Shown: positions 23,969-33,677, numbered from the stretch's first letter. The stretch is 53,176 bases of DNA from Thiothrix sp. (GCF_028714775.1 NZ_JAQTLS010000025.1:1-53176); one strand, 5' to 3'. A program made the numbers and translations. The notes: generated by a model from the sequence alone, not told the origin.

Positions 23969-24163
23969 TTACTGTTGTGTTTTGTCAGCACCGTAGTCAA
24001 AAAAGCTGGAAGGGGGTGTCCCCAACGTGCCAACCTTGTCTTTCCCCTGTTCCCCGCTGCTGTAGCCATCTGGCAGTGCAGTCCAGATAGGGCGGGGGCT
24101 AATTTTCAACCAAAAGCTATCTAATGGGGAAGGGGGTACACCGTCTTTTTCGGTAGTTTCCAT
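23969..24163 (-). CDS. small ORF after traG, function unknown
   Basis: Encodes 64 residues, starting 2 bp after the traG stop with AAAGG 7 bp upstream. It is Pro/Gly/Ser-rich, without signal peptide or membrane segment, and matches nothing known. Position and site argue for translation; composition is weak evidence. Confidence 0.4.
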   Translation of the reverse strand: METTEKDGVPPSPLDSFWLKISPRPIWTALPDGYSSGEQGKDKVGTLGTPPSSFFDYGADKTQQ

Positions 24164-24165
24164 TG

Positions 24166-27100
24166 TTAGCCTTTCAGTTTCTGGTATGTATTGGTGATTT
24201 TTGCCACATAGTTCCGGGTCTCCTTGTAGGGAGGGATACCGCCATATTTGTCCACAGCCCCCGGCCCTGCATTGTAGGCTGCCAATGCCAAGCTAAGGTT
24301 TCCATCATACTTGTCCATTTGTTGCTTCATATAAGCAGCCCCCATCATGATGTTATCGTGGGGATCGTAGCGGTCATAGTTTCCCATGCCTAGTTGTTTT
24401 GCCACGCCTTCAGCAGTCTCGGGCATTAACTGCAACAGCCCACCGGCACCTTTATTGCTGGTGGCGTTGGGGTCGCCCTCCGATTCCTGCTTCATCATAG
24501 CGCGGATAATATCGGGGTCGAGGTTGTTCCGTACTGCTGCCTCTTGGATCAGGTGGTCATACCGGGTAACATTTCCGCCCACGTGACCGGATGTCATGGC
24601 ATGGTGTTGGTTGCCACCCCATCCCCCTTCACTCAGGGTGCTTTTTTTTTGCGCCGCAGCCTCATCCTCGCCATACAGTTCGTTATAAATGGCAATGGTT
24701 GACCCCTGTTGCGATGGGGTGAGCAGGTCGCTTTGTGCAACACGGTTAAACCCGGCACTGTAATCGGTGTTCCAGTCTTGTGCCTGTCCGGTGGCGGCAC
24801 GCTCAACAGCACCTGCAACCCCTTGGGACAGCCCTGATGCTGTGGCGGCAATGTCCACTATCCCCTTGTTCGCAAACTTTGCGACATCAGCAATAGGTTC
24901 TGGCGTTACTGACAGGACATTATCAGAGGTGCGTTCAAAAGCTGCGTCCCGTGCCGTGCGTTTTGCCATGTCACCGATTAATGCCGCCTTATGGTCGTGC
25001 CCATCCTGTAAACTGGCCTTATCTGCTTGGATTTTCCCTTGGGTGTCCGCCATGCCACCCTGCGTGGCATCCCGCAACGCCTGATAACCAGCGGGGGCTT
25101 TGCTGTTGGCATCCACCCCAGCAGCAGTGGATGCTTGCCCAACCTGCCCCGCCCCGGCATTTTGTAACCCTTGGATACCAGCGTTACCTTGTTGGGTAAT
25201 GTCTGCGCGGTTAGCCGCATGGAAGGCACCAACACCCGCAGCGGTTGGTGCAGCCTGCAAGCCTACCAGTTCTGCACCACCACCTTGCTTGACGAAACTA
25301 TCGACCCAGCCCTGCATTTTCTGGATAGCGGCCGCTTGGGCGGCAGGGTCGCTACTTTGGTAAGCTGCCGATTGGGTGTTTGTGAACTCGGCAGGGCTGA
25401 CCCCTAAGCGGTTACGCATGAAGTCACTGATGTCCCCCCCAAAGCTGATTCCATCTTCCTCCATCCGCGCCCTAGTGGTTTCAAAGGCTTGCGCTGTTTG
25501 GTAAGATGCGGCGGCTTTTTCTGCCAAGGCGTTGTTTCGTTGTAACCCGGTTTGCAGGTTGTTGGTGGCGGTATCAGATACCCCGTCCCGATGGGTCGCA
25601 GACAACTGCGTGGAGAGTTGTTGGGCGGTTTGCATCGACTCCTTAAAGCCCGATTGTTCGGCAACTTTAACCGCTTCCTTGTAATCCTCTTGGGATTTGG
25701 TATCAGCGCCACCACTCATTTTGATACCTTGTGCCGCTTGTGCCAATAAGCCTAAGCCCGATTGGTAACTCAAGCCCCGGCTGGTGGCAAAATCATGCCC
25801 AATGGATTCCATCTTGTCCACGGCTTGCACCACTTGGGTGGATTGCTGCTGTGCGGCGGTATCGGTTTTATCCGTGGATTGCTGCACCTGATGACCGAAG
25901 GATTTCATGTTGCTTAACAAGGATGAAGTGGAATCCATGTATTCGGCGGAGTCCATACGGGCAGCGGTCACGGATTCCCGCGCACTGGCACTGACGGATG
26001 ACTTGATGGCTGAATCCATCTGTGTGCCATACGCATAATCGCTTTTCATCATGCGGGTGATCATCCCACCCGTCGATGTCATTGTCGTGGTCGTGCCAGT
26101 ACCCGGATTCGTCATGGAGGTCATGCCCCATGACATGCTGGTGTTGGTGTCCATCTTGTTGGCATTCATGTTACCCCACGAAGCTGTATCCATTGTCATG
26201 GTGTTCATGGTCAGCGCACCATTGGTCTGTTCGGTGGCAGATGCAGTGGCGGCACTGTTGGCAGGTTGCATCAGGCTGCTGTAGACACTCCCACCTGCAT
26301 TCATGCCACCTTTTAGCAGCATGTAGGAGATCATGGGGATGCTGACCGCCATGTAACCTGCCAGTGCCACCATGTCGGCGTTGACCGAAAACACGGAGTT
26401 CATGCTCTCCAACGTCAGCCCATAGGAGCCATCCGACAGCAGTGCCGCATTCATGCTGCTTTGGTGCCCATACCAATACATGACCGAATTGATGATGGCG
26501 TACAGGATCGGCCACATCTGCAACCACACCATGAACATCGCGTACTGCCCGAAGGCGGCCACCCCACCGGGCATCAGGACGAACAGGAACACCAGTGGCG
26601 CAATCGCGTAGCCGATGGCTTCCATGACCGCCTTCATCACCGGCAAGGTGCGTGCAGCGGTGTTGCCCATCGTGAGGTACATGTTGCGCTGTTGCGTTTC
26701 TGCCTTGGCTTGGTAAATGGCCGTTGCCATTGACTGGTTGTCGGCGTCGATGGAAGCCCCCTCCAATGCCCCAGAGATGGCCTTGACCATCATCGCTTGC
26801 CGGGTCAGGTCAGCCCCCGTTTGGGTAATGCCGATAAAATCCGTGGCGGTTGTGCCGCCCGCACTGGCAAGGAAGGCCGACTGTGCCGCTGAAATCCCCT
26901 TGGTGGGCCACAGCTTTTGCCCTGCCCGCCCGGCTGCGGCATCGACCTGCGGGTTAATGCGGGTGTTGAGGTCAGTAGCCGCTTCCCGGCAGGAACGCAT
27001 GATGTGGTCTTGGAACTCAATCCAGCGGTTCTGCTGCCCCTTGTCCTTCAAATACGTCCACAGGTCTGAGGCGGTTGCCATGGCATCCAATGTCAGCGTG

Positions 27101-27642
27101 CCTGCGGTGATCTGCGGAAACATGCAATGCCCGATGAACAGGTTCATGTCGGCTGAATAGCGGGCATCCGGGAACTCCATCTCCCCGTAGGAGCGCACCA
27201 CATTGGCCCCGAACAACATCCCGTTCTGGGTGTATTTTTGGTCGCCGGGGATGGTGATGTAGGTTTCGTACTTGTCCACCAAGCCTTTGCCAATCCCGCT
27301 GGTGATGTAGGCCAATGCCGCAACCCCCAGCGGCACGTTGGTCACGACCGGGGACGCACCACTGGGTGGGTCAATCGGGTCGATGATGACCGTATCCACC
27401 TTCGGCACGATCAGCCCCACCCAAAAGAAAGCGTAAAACAGCAGCCATGACCAGTCAGCCTGTATTGTACCGCCACCACCGCCTTTGCCCCGCAATGCTG
27501 CCAACAACACCCACAGCAAGGCGATAAAGCCCGCAATCCGTGCCAACGTTGAATAACTGCTTGACCCCATGAACATCTTGACCGACTGCAAGGCTTCCAC
27601 CACGTAGGAGCCACTGCCAAACGTATAAACCTCGAATAACAT
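24166..27642 (-). CDS. traG: TraG (F-type mating-pair protein) fused to a C-terminal lytic transglycosylase domain
   Basis: Encodes 1158 residues from ATG 27642 (GGGGGAAGGC just upstream). The N-terminal 480 residues are TraG-like: LFEVYTFGSGSYVVEAL, two early membrane helices, a periplasmic segment, and a later group of helices (IGYAIAPLVFLFVLMPGGVAAFGQYAMFMVW, VALAGYMAVSIPMISYMLL). TraG acts in pilus assembly and mating-pair stabilisation, and in F its C-terminal region contacts the recipient. Residues about 480-1000 are long Gln/Ala/Ser-rich helices. The last 130 form a Slt domain: AVRNNLDPDIIRAMMKQESE with the catalytic Glu, GGLLQLMPETA, NIMMGAAYMKQQM and LALAAYNAGPGAV. F TraG lacks such a domain. 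It follows traH by 10 bp. Confidence 0.88.
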   Translation of the reverse strand: MLFEVYTFGSGSYVVEALQSVKMFMGSSSYSTLARIAGFIALLWVLLAALRGKGGGGGTIQADWSWLLFYAFFWVGLIVPKVDTVIIDPIDPPSGASPVVTNVPLGVAALAYITSGIGKGLVDKYETYITIPGDQKYTQNGMLFGANVVRSYGEMEFPDARYSADMNLFIGHCMFPQITAGTLTLDAMATASDLWTYLKDKGQQNRWIEFQDHIMRSCREAATDLNTRINPQVDAAAGRAGQKLWPTKGISAAQSAFLASAGGTTATDFIGITQTGADLTRQAMMVKAISGALEGASIDADNQSMATAIYQAKAETQQRNMYLTMGNTAARTLPVMKAVMEAIGYAIAPLVFLFVLMPGGVAAFGQYAMFMVWLQMWPILYAIINSVMYWYGHQSSMNAALLSDGSYGLTLESMNSVFSVNADMVALAGYMAVSIPMISYMLLKGGMNAGGSVYSSLMQPANSAATASATEQTNGALTMNTMTMDTASWGNMNANKMDTNTSMSWGMTSMTNPGTGTTTTMTSTGGMITRMMKSDYAYGTQMDSAIKSSVSASARESVTAARMDSAEYMDSTSSLLSNMKSFGHQVQQSTDKTDTAAQQQSTQVVQAVDKMESIGHDFATSRGLSYQSGLGLLAQAAQGIKMSGGADTKSQEDYKEAVKVAEQSGFKESMQTAQQLSTQLSATHRDGVSDTATNNLQTGLQRNNALAEKAAASYQTAQAFETTRARMEEDGISFGGDISDFMRNRLGVSPAEFTNTQSAAYQSSDPAAQAAAIQKMQGWVDSFVKQGGGAELVGLQAAPTAAGVGAFHAANRADITQQGNAGIQGLQNAGAGQVGQASTAAGVDANSKAPAGYQALRDATQGGMADTQGKIQADKASLQDGHDHKAALIGDMAKRTARDAAFERTSDNVLSVTPEPIADVAKFANKGIVDIAATASGLSQGVAGAVERAATGQAQDWNTDYSAGFNRVAQSDLLTPSQQGSTIAIYNELYGEDEAAAQKKSTLSEGGWGGNQHHAMTSGHVGGNVTRYDHLIQEAAVRNNLDPDIIRAMMKQESEGDPNATSNKGAGGLLQLMPETAEGVAKQLGMGNYDRYDPHDNIMMGAAYMKQQMDKYDGNLSLALAAYNAGPGAVDKYGGIPPYKETRNYVAKITNTYQKLKG

Positions 27643-27652
27643 GCCTTCCCCC

Positions 27653-29101
27653 TTAGCGCCGCAGCACTTGTGCCAGCCGCAGGCGCTGGGCGAGTGAGGG
27701 GGCATAGCGTGCGGTCGCCATCTTCTTCATCTGCGCATAAACGGCGATGATGTTGTTCAATCCGCCCTTTTTCTGCTGCTCCGTACTCAACGCCCTTTGG
27801 GTAGATTCCAGTATGGTACGCAGGTTTGCCGCAATCTCGGCCCGCATCTGCTCTGTACCCGCCACGGTGTCGCCATCGCTGGCCAGTGCCGTCAAGAGTG
27901 GGACTGCCGCCTTGGAGAAGAAGCGGTAAGTTATCTCCTTGGTAAGCAATACCTTGTACTCCTCGGCAAGGATGGAGCCTTGCATGTTCGCATCGTATTC
28001 CGCTTGGAGCAGGGAGAAAATGGGGTATTCGCTCAGGCTAATGACCATCAGGGCATCCCCTGCATTAGGGCAATCCGTGCAAGCGGCAATATTGGCAGTC
28101 GGATCTTTTATCGACTTCACCACATGCGCAATGCCTTTCTCAACACGCTCACGGATTTGTGCCAATGCCTTGCTGTTGCTGTAGGCCACGGTTGTAGGCC
28201 CAAAGCATGTGTCGTGGTTATCACAACGCAACATGTTAAAATTGGTGTCACCCCGCAAAAACTCGTCATACGAGATGACCGCAGCGACAGCCCGTGTTTT
28301 CTGCGGGGCGTTGGTGTTTCCCTCTGGGATAATGACCGTCCCGGTGATGGACATGAGCAGTTCCGCCAAATTGTTGTCTGTGATGCCCGCACTTTTGAGC
28401 GCCCGCCACACAATATTGCCTGCTGCCAATTCCTTCATTTTCCGCTCGGGGTCATTTTTGTCCAAACCCAGTATCGAAGAAAAATCCCAGCCCTGTTCGT
28501 CACAGGCAGTTTTAATGGTGAACTCATCTGACATGACCCCCTCACCGCTGCGCCAGCGTTTGCACAGGTCAGTGTTCGCACCCCCCATCCCGCGCCACAA
28601 GGCTGCCCCCATCTTGGTGCCTGCCTCACAGGAATTGATGCCCGCTTGGTTGGCTTTTTGCGCCCACTCCTGCAAGCGCTTCATCAGGGAGGACAGGTCT
28701 GGCGACAACCCATCCAGTGCCAAGTAAAAGGCAGTGGAGACGGCTGTTGACCCGATCTGCCGCGCCATGGCGATAATTTGTTCCTTGTTGATGAAGGAGA
28801 AGCCACCCAAGAACGCATCAATCCCGCTACAGCCAAACCTGATGGTTGGGGCTTGGAAACTCATCAGTTGGTAATTGTTGACGGGGGTGCGGATACGCAA
28901 GCCACCGCCGGAGAAATACCCCGCCGACTGCCCTTGGTACATGGCTGCGGGGGAAACGGAGGCCGAGCCACCAAGGGAATCGTAGTATGCGTTCAGCCGC
29001 CCCTCCAAATCTGCACTGGCGGGGCTTGCCACCAAGGCCAGCAAGGTTGCTAGCAACCCTATTTTCACCAGTACCATCACGGTTTTGTGTATTTTCAGCA
29101 C
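27653..29101 (-). CDS. traH: TraH, F-type conjugative pilus assembly protein
   Basis: Encodes 482 residues. The start is GTG 29101, immediately after the traF stop (TAAGTG), which fixes it. A signal peptide (VKIGLLATLLALVASPASA) leads to a periplasmic protein with TraH landmarks: LNAYYDSLGGSASVSPAAMYQGQSAGY, GGGLRIRTPVNNYQLMSFQAP, and IRFGCSGIDAFLGGFSFINKEQ near residue 85. Several Cys pairs (NSCEAGTKM, CDNHDTCFG, ACTDCP) are consistent with disulfide-dependent folding. TraH works with TraF, TraW, TraU and TrbC in the outer part of the F-type secretion channel. It is of the usual length and starts one step from traF and traG, the conserved order in F-like systems. Confidence 0.9.
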   Translation of the reverse strand: MLKIHKTVMVLVKIGLLATLLALVASPASADLEGRLNAYYDSLGGSASVSPAAMYQGQSAGYFSGGGLRIRTPVNNYQLMSFQAPTIRFGCSGIDAFLGGFSFINKEQIIAMARQIGSTAVSTAFYLALDGLSPDLSSLMKRLQEWAQKANQAGINSCEAGTKMGAALWRGMGGANTDLCKRWRSGEGVMSDEFTIKTACDEQGWDFSSILGLDKNDPERKMKELAAGNIVWRALKSAGITDNNLAELLMSITGTVIIPEGNTNAPQKTRAVAAVISYDEFLRGDTNFNMLRCDNHDTCFGPTTVAYSNSKALAQIRERVEKGIAHVVKSIKDPTANIAACTDCPNAGDALMVISLSEYPIFSLLQAEYDANMQGSILAEEYKVLLTKEITYRFFSKAAVPLLTALASDGDTVAGTEQMRAEIAANLRTILESTQRALSTEQQKKGGLNNIIAVYAQMKKMATARYAPSLAQRLRLAQVLRR

Positions 29102-29893
29102 TTAATATACCCCCGGTTGCATCATCACCATCCGCCTGATGCGGGTTTCAATCTCATCTATCGGTACGACACCGTAGCCTAACGGCAGGGTTTCTTGGGT
29201 GTTTGGGTTGACGATGAACATCGCAGGCGCATCCTGCACCCCCATCTTTGCCGCAATCCCATTGTCTGGCTTGGCATTGGGGAAGTCCGGGTTGCTGGAA
29301 CCGTCCAACGACACCGCCATCACCGTGATCTGGTATTCCTTCACCAATGCCTGCAATATCCTGCCCTGCTCAGTGCAGTACGGGCAGTTCCCCTTGAAGA
29401 AGAAAAACAGGCCGTTGTCCTTCGCCACTACCCTGAGCGCCGCCTTTTGTTCGGCACGGGTCATTTCCCGCTCCACCCGCACCCCACCCGCAGCAGTCGG
29501 GTGGGTGAAGGCATAGTCCAGTGCCGGGTTAGCCCAGCGTACCCGCTGCCACATATCGGTAAACAGCATCGCTTTGTCCATGGTTTGGTCTTGCAGGGCG
29601 AGGTACTTCGACAAGCTGCCCGGTGTCGGCCTTAAAATGGCCTCGTTCTTGGCCTCCTCCAAGCCAGCACGCACCTCCGCCATTTCTTCCGTGGCGGTTT
29701 TCCGGGCAGGTGGTGGTGCTTGTGTGGTTTTATCCTTGCCGATGGCAGGTTTGGGTGCGGGTGGTGGTGGCATTTCTTTCCAAAACCAGCCCCGTGCCTT
29801 GTCGCCATACCACGGGTCAGCCGCCCACGCAGGCGCGGCAACCGCCAGCAGCAAGGCGGTTGCCAGCAAGCCCCATAACAGCCGCCTCACCAC
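29102..29893 (-). CDS. traF: TraF, thioredoxin-fold conjugative pilus assembly protein
   Basis: Encodes 263 residues, with signal peptide (LLWGLLATALLLAVAAPAWA) and a proline-rich linker (PPPPAPKP). Residues about 150-245 form a thioredoxin-like domain with an intact CPYC motif (FFFFKGNCPYCTEQ), and the cis-Pro loop DAPAMFIVNP. F TraF lost the cysteines, so this version may be an active oxidoreductase for the Cys-rich TraN, TraU and TraH. It overlaps the S26 peptidase stop by 7 bp and is directly followed by traH. Confidence 0.88.
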   Translation of the reverse strand: MVRRLLWGLLATALLLAVAAPAWAADPWYGDKARGWFWKEMPPPPAPKPAIGKDKTTQAPPPARKTATEEMAEVRAGLEEAKNEAILRPTPGSLSKYLALQDQTMDKAMLFTDMWQRVRWANPALDYAFTHPTAAGGVRVEREMTRAEQKAALRVVAKDNGLFFFFKGNCPYCTEQGRILQALVKEYQITVMAVSLDGSSNPDFPNAKPDNGIAAKMGVQDAPAMFIVNPNTQETLPLGYGVVPIDEIETRIRRMVMMQPGVY

Positions 29894-30423
29894 AGCACTT
29901 CCCCGGCAATTTGCCCGGCCTGTACCAAGCCAACCTCAGCATAACGGCTGTCGTAGGAATCCGGGTGTGGGGTCGCCACGAAGTAATGCCCCGCTGGGAT
30001 AGTGCCAGCCGGTGTCCAGCCCATCACCTCCCCAAAGCGGTTACGGTGCTTGGCCTTGCCAACCCGCTTGCCTGCCACATACACGGCATCACCACGCCAT
30101 TCAATGCGGTCGCCCGGAACCCCAGCAACCCGCTTGATGAACACCATCCCCACCGGGTAATGGCGCACCCCAGCCCCCACATGGAAAGCCAGCAACCCAC
30201 CCCGTACCACAGGTGCAGGTGGTTGCCCTGCCTTGGCCAGTGCCACGATGAAAAACTTATCCCGCAGGCTGTCGGTTTCATTCCCGGCAACCCGGTAATG
30301 CCCAATGGCCCACAGCAGGGCACTGCCCCAGACAAGGGCCACAGCCAATGACAGCAACAGGTAATTGCGCAGGAGGCGGGCTTTTGCCCAGCGCCCATCA
30401 AGGTGCGGTGACAGGTTTTGCAT
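29887..30423 (-). CDS. S26 signal peptidase of conjugation system (TraF/TrhF type)
   Basis: Encodes 178 residues from ATG 30423. One TM helix (LLSLAVALVWGSALLWAIG) precedes a periplasmic protease domain. The probable nucleophile is Ser in NETDSLRDKFFIV, the catalytic Lys is in GMVFIKRVAGVPGDRIE, and the ending box GHYFVATPHPDSYDSRY is the conserved D-S-R segment. Conjugative S26 peptidases process pilin or circularise it. It starts 26 bp inside the trbI gene, an overlap that suggests coupling, and the alternative ATG 30465 would deepen it. In this operon it probably matures the pilins encoded upstream. Confidence 0.85.
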   Translation of the reverse strand: MQNLSPHLDGRWAKARLLRNYLLLSLAVALVWGSALLWAIGHYRVAGNETDSLRDKFFIVALAKAGQPPAPVVRGGLLAFHVGAGVRHYPVGMVFIKRVAGVPGDRIEWRGDAVYVAGKRVGKAKHRNRFGEVMGWTPAGTIPAGHYFVATPHPDSYDSRYAEVGLVQAGQIAGEVLW

Positions 30424-31153
30424 CGGCTGGCCCCATGTCCTTGGCATCAGTGGTTGCCGGGGCAACCGGGGCGGCAGTCAGGGCGTCCGGTGCGGCGGTT
30501 GGCGGCAATGCCAAGGGGGCTGGCAGGGCGTCCGGTGCGGCGGTTGGCGGCAATGCCAAGGGGGCTGGCAGGGCGTCCGGTGCGGCGGCTGGCGGCAATG
30601 TCAGGGGAGCCGGCAGGGCGTCCGGCAATGCCGGGGCAGGTGGGGCAGCATCCCCAGCGCCTTGCCGCAAATCCTTGTTGAATTTTCCGGTACGTTTCAG
30701 CACCAGCACCCGGAACTCGTCGGTAAAGTCCGGTACAGTACCTTGGTAGGCCAAGGCTTGCGGCTGTACCAGTGTGTAACCGGGGTGCAGTTCCGTGCTG
30801 AGGTGTTTCAGCAGCGGGTCAATCTGGTTGGCGGCACGCGCTGATTCCTCCAGTGCCCAACTGACCGCGTTGGGGTCATTGGGGTCACGCAGCACCCGTT
30901 CGTGGAATTCCTGCATGATCTTGGCAATGTCCACCGTCGCCAACTTGACGGCTGCTGCCCCGCCTTCGCGGTTGCCCAAGCCCACCATGCTGGGGAGCAA
31001 CAACAGCACCAGTGTTGCCCCCACCACCCCCCACACCAGCGGGGCGGCAACCCCCAGCAACATATCCTGCCACTTGTTGCCCAACAGGGGCCATTTCCGG
31101 GCGGGTTGCCCCGCCACAGGGGTGATAATATCCACCTTGTTACCGCCGTCCAT
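30398..31153 (-). CDS. trbI: TrbI-like (F-type) protein with repetitive Pro/Ala-rich tail
   Basis: Encodes 251 residues from ATG 31153 (GAGGAGGCACAAG upstream); the frame continues to 31192 inside traC without a site. One TM helix (GVVGATLVLLLLPSMVGLG) is followed by a periplasmic helical domain with TVDIAKIMQEFHERVL, the phrase typical of F TrbI proteins, which affect pilus retraction. The C-terminal 80 residues are a spacer with three near-perfect copies of the 15-residue unit PDALPAPLALPPTAA. It overlaps traC by 14 bp. Confidence 0.75.
   Translation of the reverse strand: MDGGNKVDIITPVAGQPARKWPLLGNKWQDMLLGVAAPLVWGVVGATLVLLLLPSMVGLGNREGGAAAVKLATVDIAKIMQEFHERVLRDPNDPNAVSWALEESARAANQIDPLLKHLSTELHPGYTLVQPQALAYQGTVPDFTDEFRVLVLKRTGKFNKDLRQGAGDAAPPAPALPDALPAPLTLPPAAAPDALPAPLALPPTAAPDALPAPLALPPTAAPDALTAAPVAPATTDAKDMGPADAKPVTAP
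30483..30640. repeat. 45-bp tandem repeat inside trbI
   Basis: Three consecutive 45-bp units (30483-30527, 30528-30572, 30573-30617) and a partial fourth. The first two are identical and the third differs at a few positions. The period is a multiple of three, so the repeat stays in frame and encodes PDALPAPLALPPTAA. Copy number is likely to vary between strains. Confidence 0.9.
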
Positions 31154-33674
31154 CTTGTGCCTCCTCAATACGCACCAATTCTTCCACCGCATCTGCCAAG
31201 CTGTAGCCTTGTGCCACCAACTGGTTGACTGCGTGTACCTCTTCCGCCTTGGTTGAGTAAATTTTCGCGGTGAACTTGTCCACGATCAGCCGCCCCACTG
31301 CCCCACCGCCGGGCATGTGGATATACACTTCCGAATATTCCCCGTGGCGTGTCCTGATGGAGCGCAACAAGCGCCCCAACCACCCATCAACCGTGAAACG
31401 CCCGGATGCCTTCAACTGTTCAATCGACTCATCCTTTTGCCGCAGCATAAACACCCAATCGGAGTTCTCCCATGCAGCCTGTGCCGCCGCATTCTTGTAA
31501 TAGTCATTGACCGACTGGGTGGCAGTCAGGAACGCACCACCGTATTTGCGCACCCGCCGGTAGCCCGTTTCGATGAACTTCCCGGCCTGCCCACCCCCCA
31601 TCAAATCCCATGCCTCGTCGATGATGCACACCTTGCGGCGGTCACGCGCACCCAGATACATCTCCTGCTGGATGCGCAGCATGATGATCAACAGCACCAC
31701 GCCTTGCAGTTCCTTGCGGGATTTGAGTTCCTCCAACTCCAACACGATAAATTCATTGTCGAAGGACAGGGTGGATGCCCCATCGAAAAACCGCCCGTAA
31801 ACCCCATCCTTGGTGTACGGGAACAGTATCTGGCCCATGTCTTTTGCCCGTTCATCGGGGTGGTCCAGCAAATACCGCGCAATGTCACCGAAGGTGGCCG
31901 CGTTGGCCTTGTCCCGCCATGCCTGCCCAATGGCCTGCTCAATCCATGACATGCGCAAGTCGTCAACCACGCCTTCTGACGCAACCGCTTGTGCAACAAT
32001 CTGTTTGAGCATGGTCAGCTCATCATCATCAAATTCACGGATATGGGTGAAGGGGTTGATATTGATGCCGGATTTTTCCGTGAACTCGATGAATTGCCCT
32101 CCCAACAGCTTGCAGGTGCGCTCGTAAGAACGCCCCACGTCGATGATCCATGCACGCCCACCCGTGCCGACCACCGAACTGACCACCTCATTGAGGAAGA
32201 ATGACTTGCCCGAACCGGAGGAGGCCACCACCGCACCGTTGTAGTTGCCTTGGTTGTTGTCGAACATGTCAATGTACATGACCTGCCCACGCCGCCCGGA
32301 CAACAGCAGCAACGGCGAGGACGTGCCGCTCCACTCGCCCACCACTGGCAGGGTGTTGGCCACATTGAATTGGGTGATGGTGCGCAGGCGCTTGAGCTTG
32401 GCAAAGTCTGCCGCCAGATGCGGGTCAAACCTGCCGGGCAGGCACGCAAGGAACGACTGCACCTGCAAGAAGCGGTCAACTTGCAGGCTCCAGCCCTTCG
32501 CCATGTAAAGGCTTTTCACTTGGTTCTCGGCTTGGTCGGCCAAACCCAATTGGGCATACAAGGTGATGCCGTGCCACACCCGTGCCAGCAAGATGCCGGA
32601 GTCCACATCATCCTGCACCTTGCGCCACTCACGTCCCCGATTGCCCAAGTCCGGCAAGAATTTTGCCATGGGTGAGTCCGCCACTTGGATGGCACGGCTG
32701 GACTTCAAGGCGACAAGGCGGCGCATACTTTCCGCATCCGGTATCTGGAGCGCCAACGTGGACACAAACGGGCAAGGGATTTGCAGCGTCTCTTGGAAGA
32801 AGTCACCGATAAAATCCAGCATTTGTGCCAGTGACCACTCTTTGGGGTAATCTTTGACCGACAGGCAACGGATGGCCTTGTCACCAATGGTGATGCCATC
32901 CTTGTCATGCAGCAGATTGGTTTCACGGGACACCACCTGGTCCCTGATCGGGATGCTGTCATCGTAAGTGGGTGGCTGTTGTTTGGACTCCCCCAGCTTT
33001 GCCGGGTTCAGCATCTCATCCAGTAGCTGGACTAAGCGCTGGGGTGGCATTATGCGGGAGGGGAAACCCGCAGCCCGCAACACCCCCGTCAGCCCATCCC
33101 GCAGGGACAGCGCATCGGTGATGTCATGTGCATCAGGCCCACCCGGCATGAACACCGCAAACGTGCAGCGGAAATTCCGCAACAAGTAGGTGGAGTCACT
33201 GAACAGCGATTTCCGCACACCTTGCAGCAGGTAATCCGCCCGCCGTTGCGCCATCCGCGCATAAATCGAACCCGGTTTGCGGGCGTCCACCCAGTATTGC
33301 AGTGCCGGGGTGATCTCCGGGGAGGCGTACAGGCACACCTGTAGCGTTGTGCCTGTCACGTACTGCTGGTTGAACAGGCCCAACAGCACCCGCGCCATTT
33401 CCTCACTGCCACCCGGTGAAGGGGGGATTTCAAGGATGAAGCCGTAACTTTTGGGGATGGCCTTGGCATCCATGAACGCAGCATGGAACTGGCTGTGGTA
33501 AAGCTGGGTTTCCGGGTCAAAGGAATAATGGTTCAACAGGTCAGCCAAGCCGTGTGTTTGGAGGTGCTGGTTGAAAACCGCGATGCTGGGGGGTGGCACG
33601 CCCCGCAGGACAGCCGCATCCGGTGTCACCCGCCGGTTCCTGAAGTCAAACAGTTTGCCCAGTGCCTGCAACAT
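31140..33674 (-). CDS. traC: TraC, VirB4-type ATPase of the type IV secretion system
   Basis: Encodes 844 residues, the usual length. It is the cytoplasmic motor for pilus assembly. The N-terminal half (TraC-F-type domain) contains LLNHYSFDPETQLYHSQF and KSLFSDSTYLLRNF. The ATPase domain has Walker A ASSGSGKSFFLNEV (about residue 480), GGRAWIIDVGRSYERTCKLLGG, Walker B KVCIIDEAWDLM (about residue 680), and TATQSVNDYYKN as the sensor/Q motif. No motif residue is missing. It starts 3 bp after the traV stop and overlaps trbI by 14 bp. Confidence 0.95.
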   Translation of the reverse strand: MLQALGKLFDFRNRRVTPDAAVLRGVPPPSIAVFNQHLQTHGLADLLNHYSFDPETQLYHSQFHAAFMDAKAIPKSYGFILEIPPSPGGSEEMARVLLGLFNQQYVTGTTLQVCLYASPEITPALQYWVDARKPGSIYARMAQRRADYLLQGVRKSLFSDSTYLLRNFRCTFAVFMPGGPDAHDITDALSLRDGLTGVLRAAGFPSRIMPPQRLVQLLDEMLNPAKLGESKQQPPTYDDSIPIRDQVVSRETNLLHDKDGITIGDKAIRCLSVKDYPKEWSLAQMLDFIGDFFQETLQIPCPFVSTLALQIPDAESMRRLVALKSSRAIQVADSPMAKFLPDLGNRGREWRKVQDDVDSGILLARVWHGITLYAQLGLADQAENQVKSLYMAKGWSLQVDRFLQVQSFLACLPGRFDPHLAADFAKLKRLRTITQFNVANTLPVVGEWSGTSSPLLLLSGRRGQVMYIDMFDNNQGNYNGAVVASSGSGKSFFLNEVVSSVVGTGGRAWIIDVGRSYERTCKLLGGQFIEFTEKSGININPFTHIREFDDDELTMLKQIVAQAVASEGVVDDLRMSWIEQAIGQAWRDKANAATFGDIARYLLDHPDERAKDMGQILFPYTKDGVYGRFFDGASTLSFDNEFIVLELEELKSRKELQGVVLLIIMLRIQQEMYLGARDRRKVCIIDEAWDLMGGGQAGKFIETGYRRVRKYGGAFLTATQSVNDYYKNAAAQAAWENSDWVFMLRQKDESIEQLKASGRFTVDGWLGRLLRSIRTRHGEYSEVYIHMPGGGAVGRLIVDKFTAKIYSTKAEEVHAVNQLVAQGYSLADAVEELVRIEEAQDGRR

Positions 33675-33677
33675 GCC

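Noticed and set aside
30483-30640. Regularly spaced repeats resembling a CRISPR array
   Set aside because: Units are contiguous without spacers, in frame, and encode the tail of TrbI.
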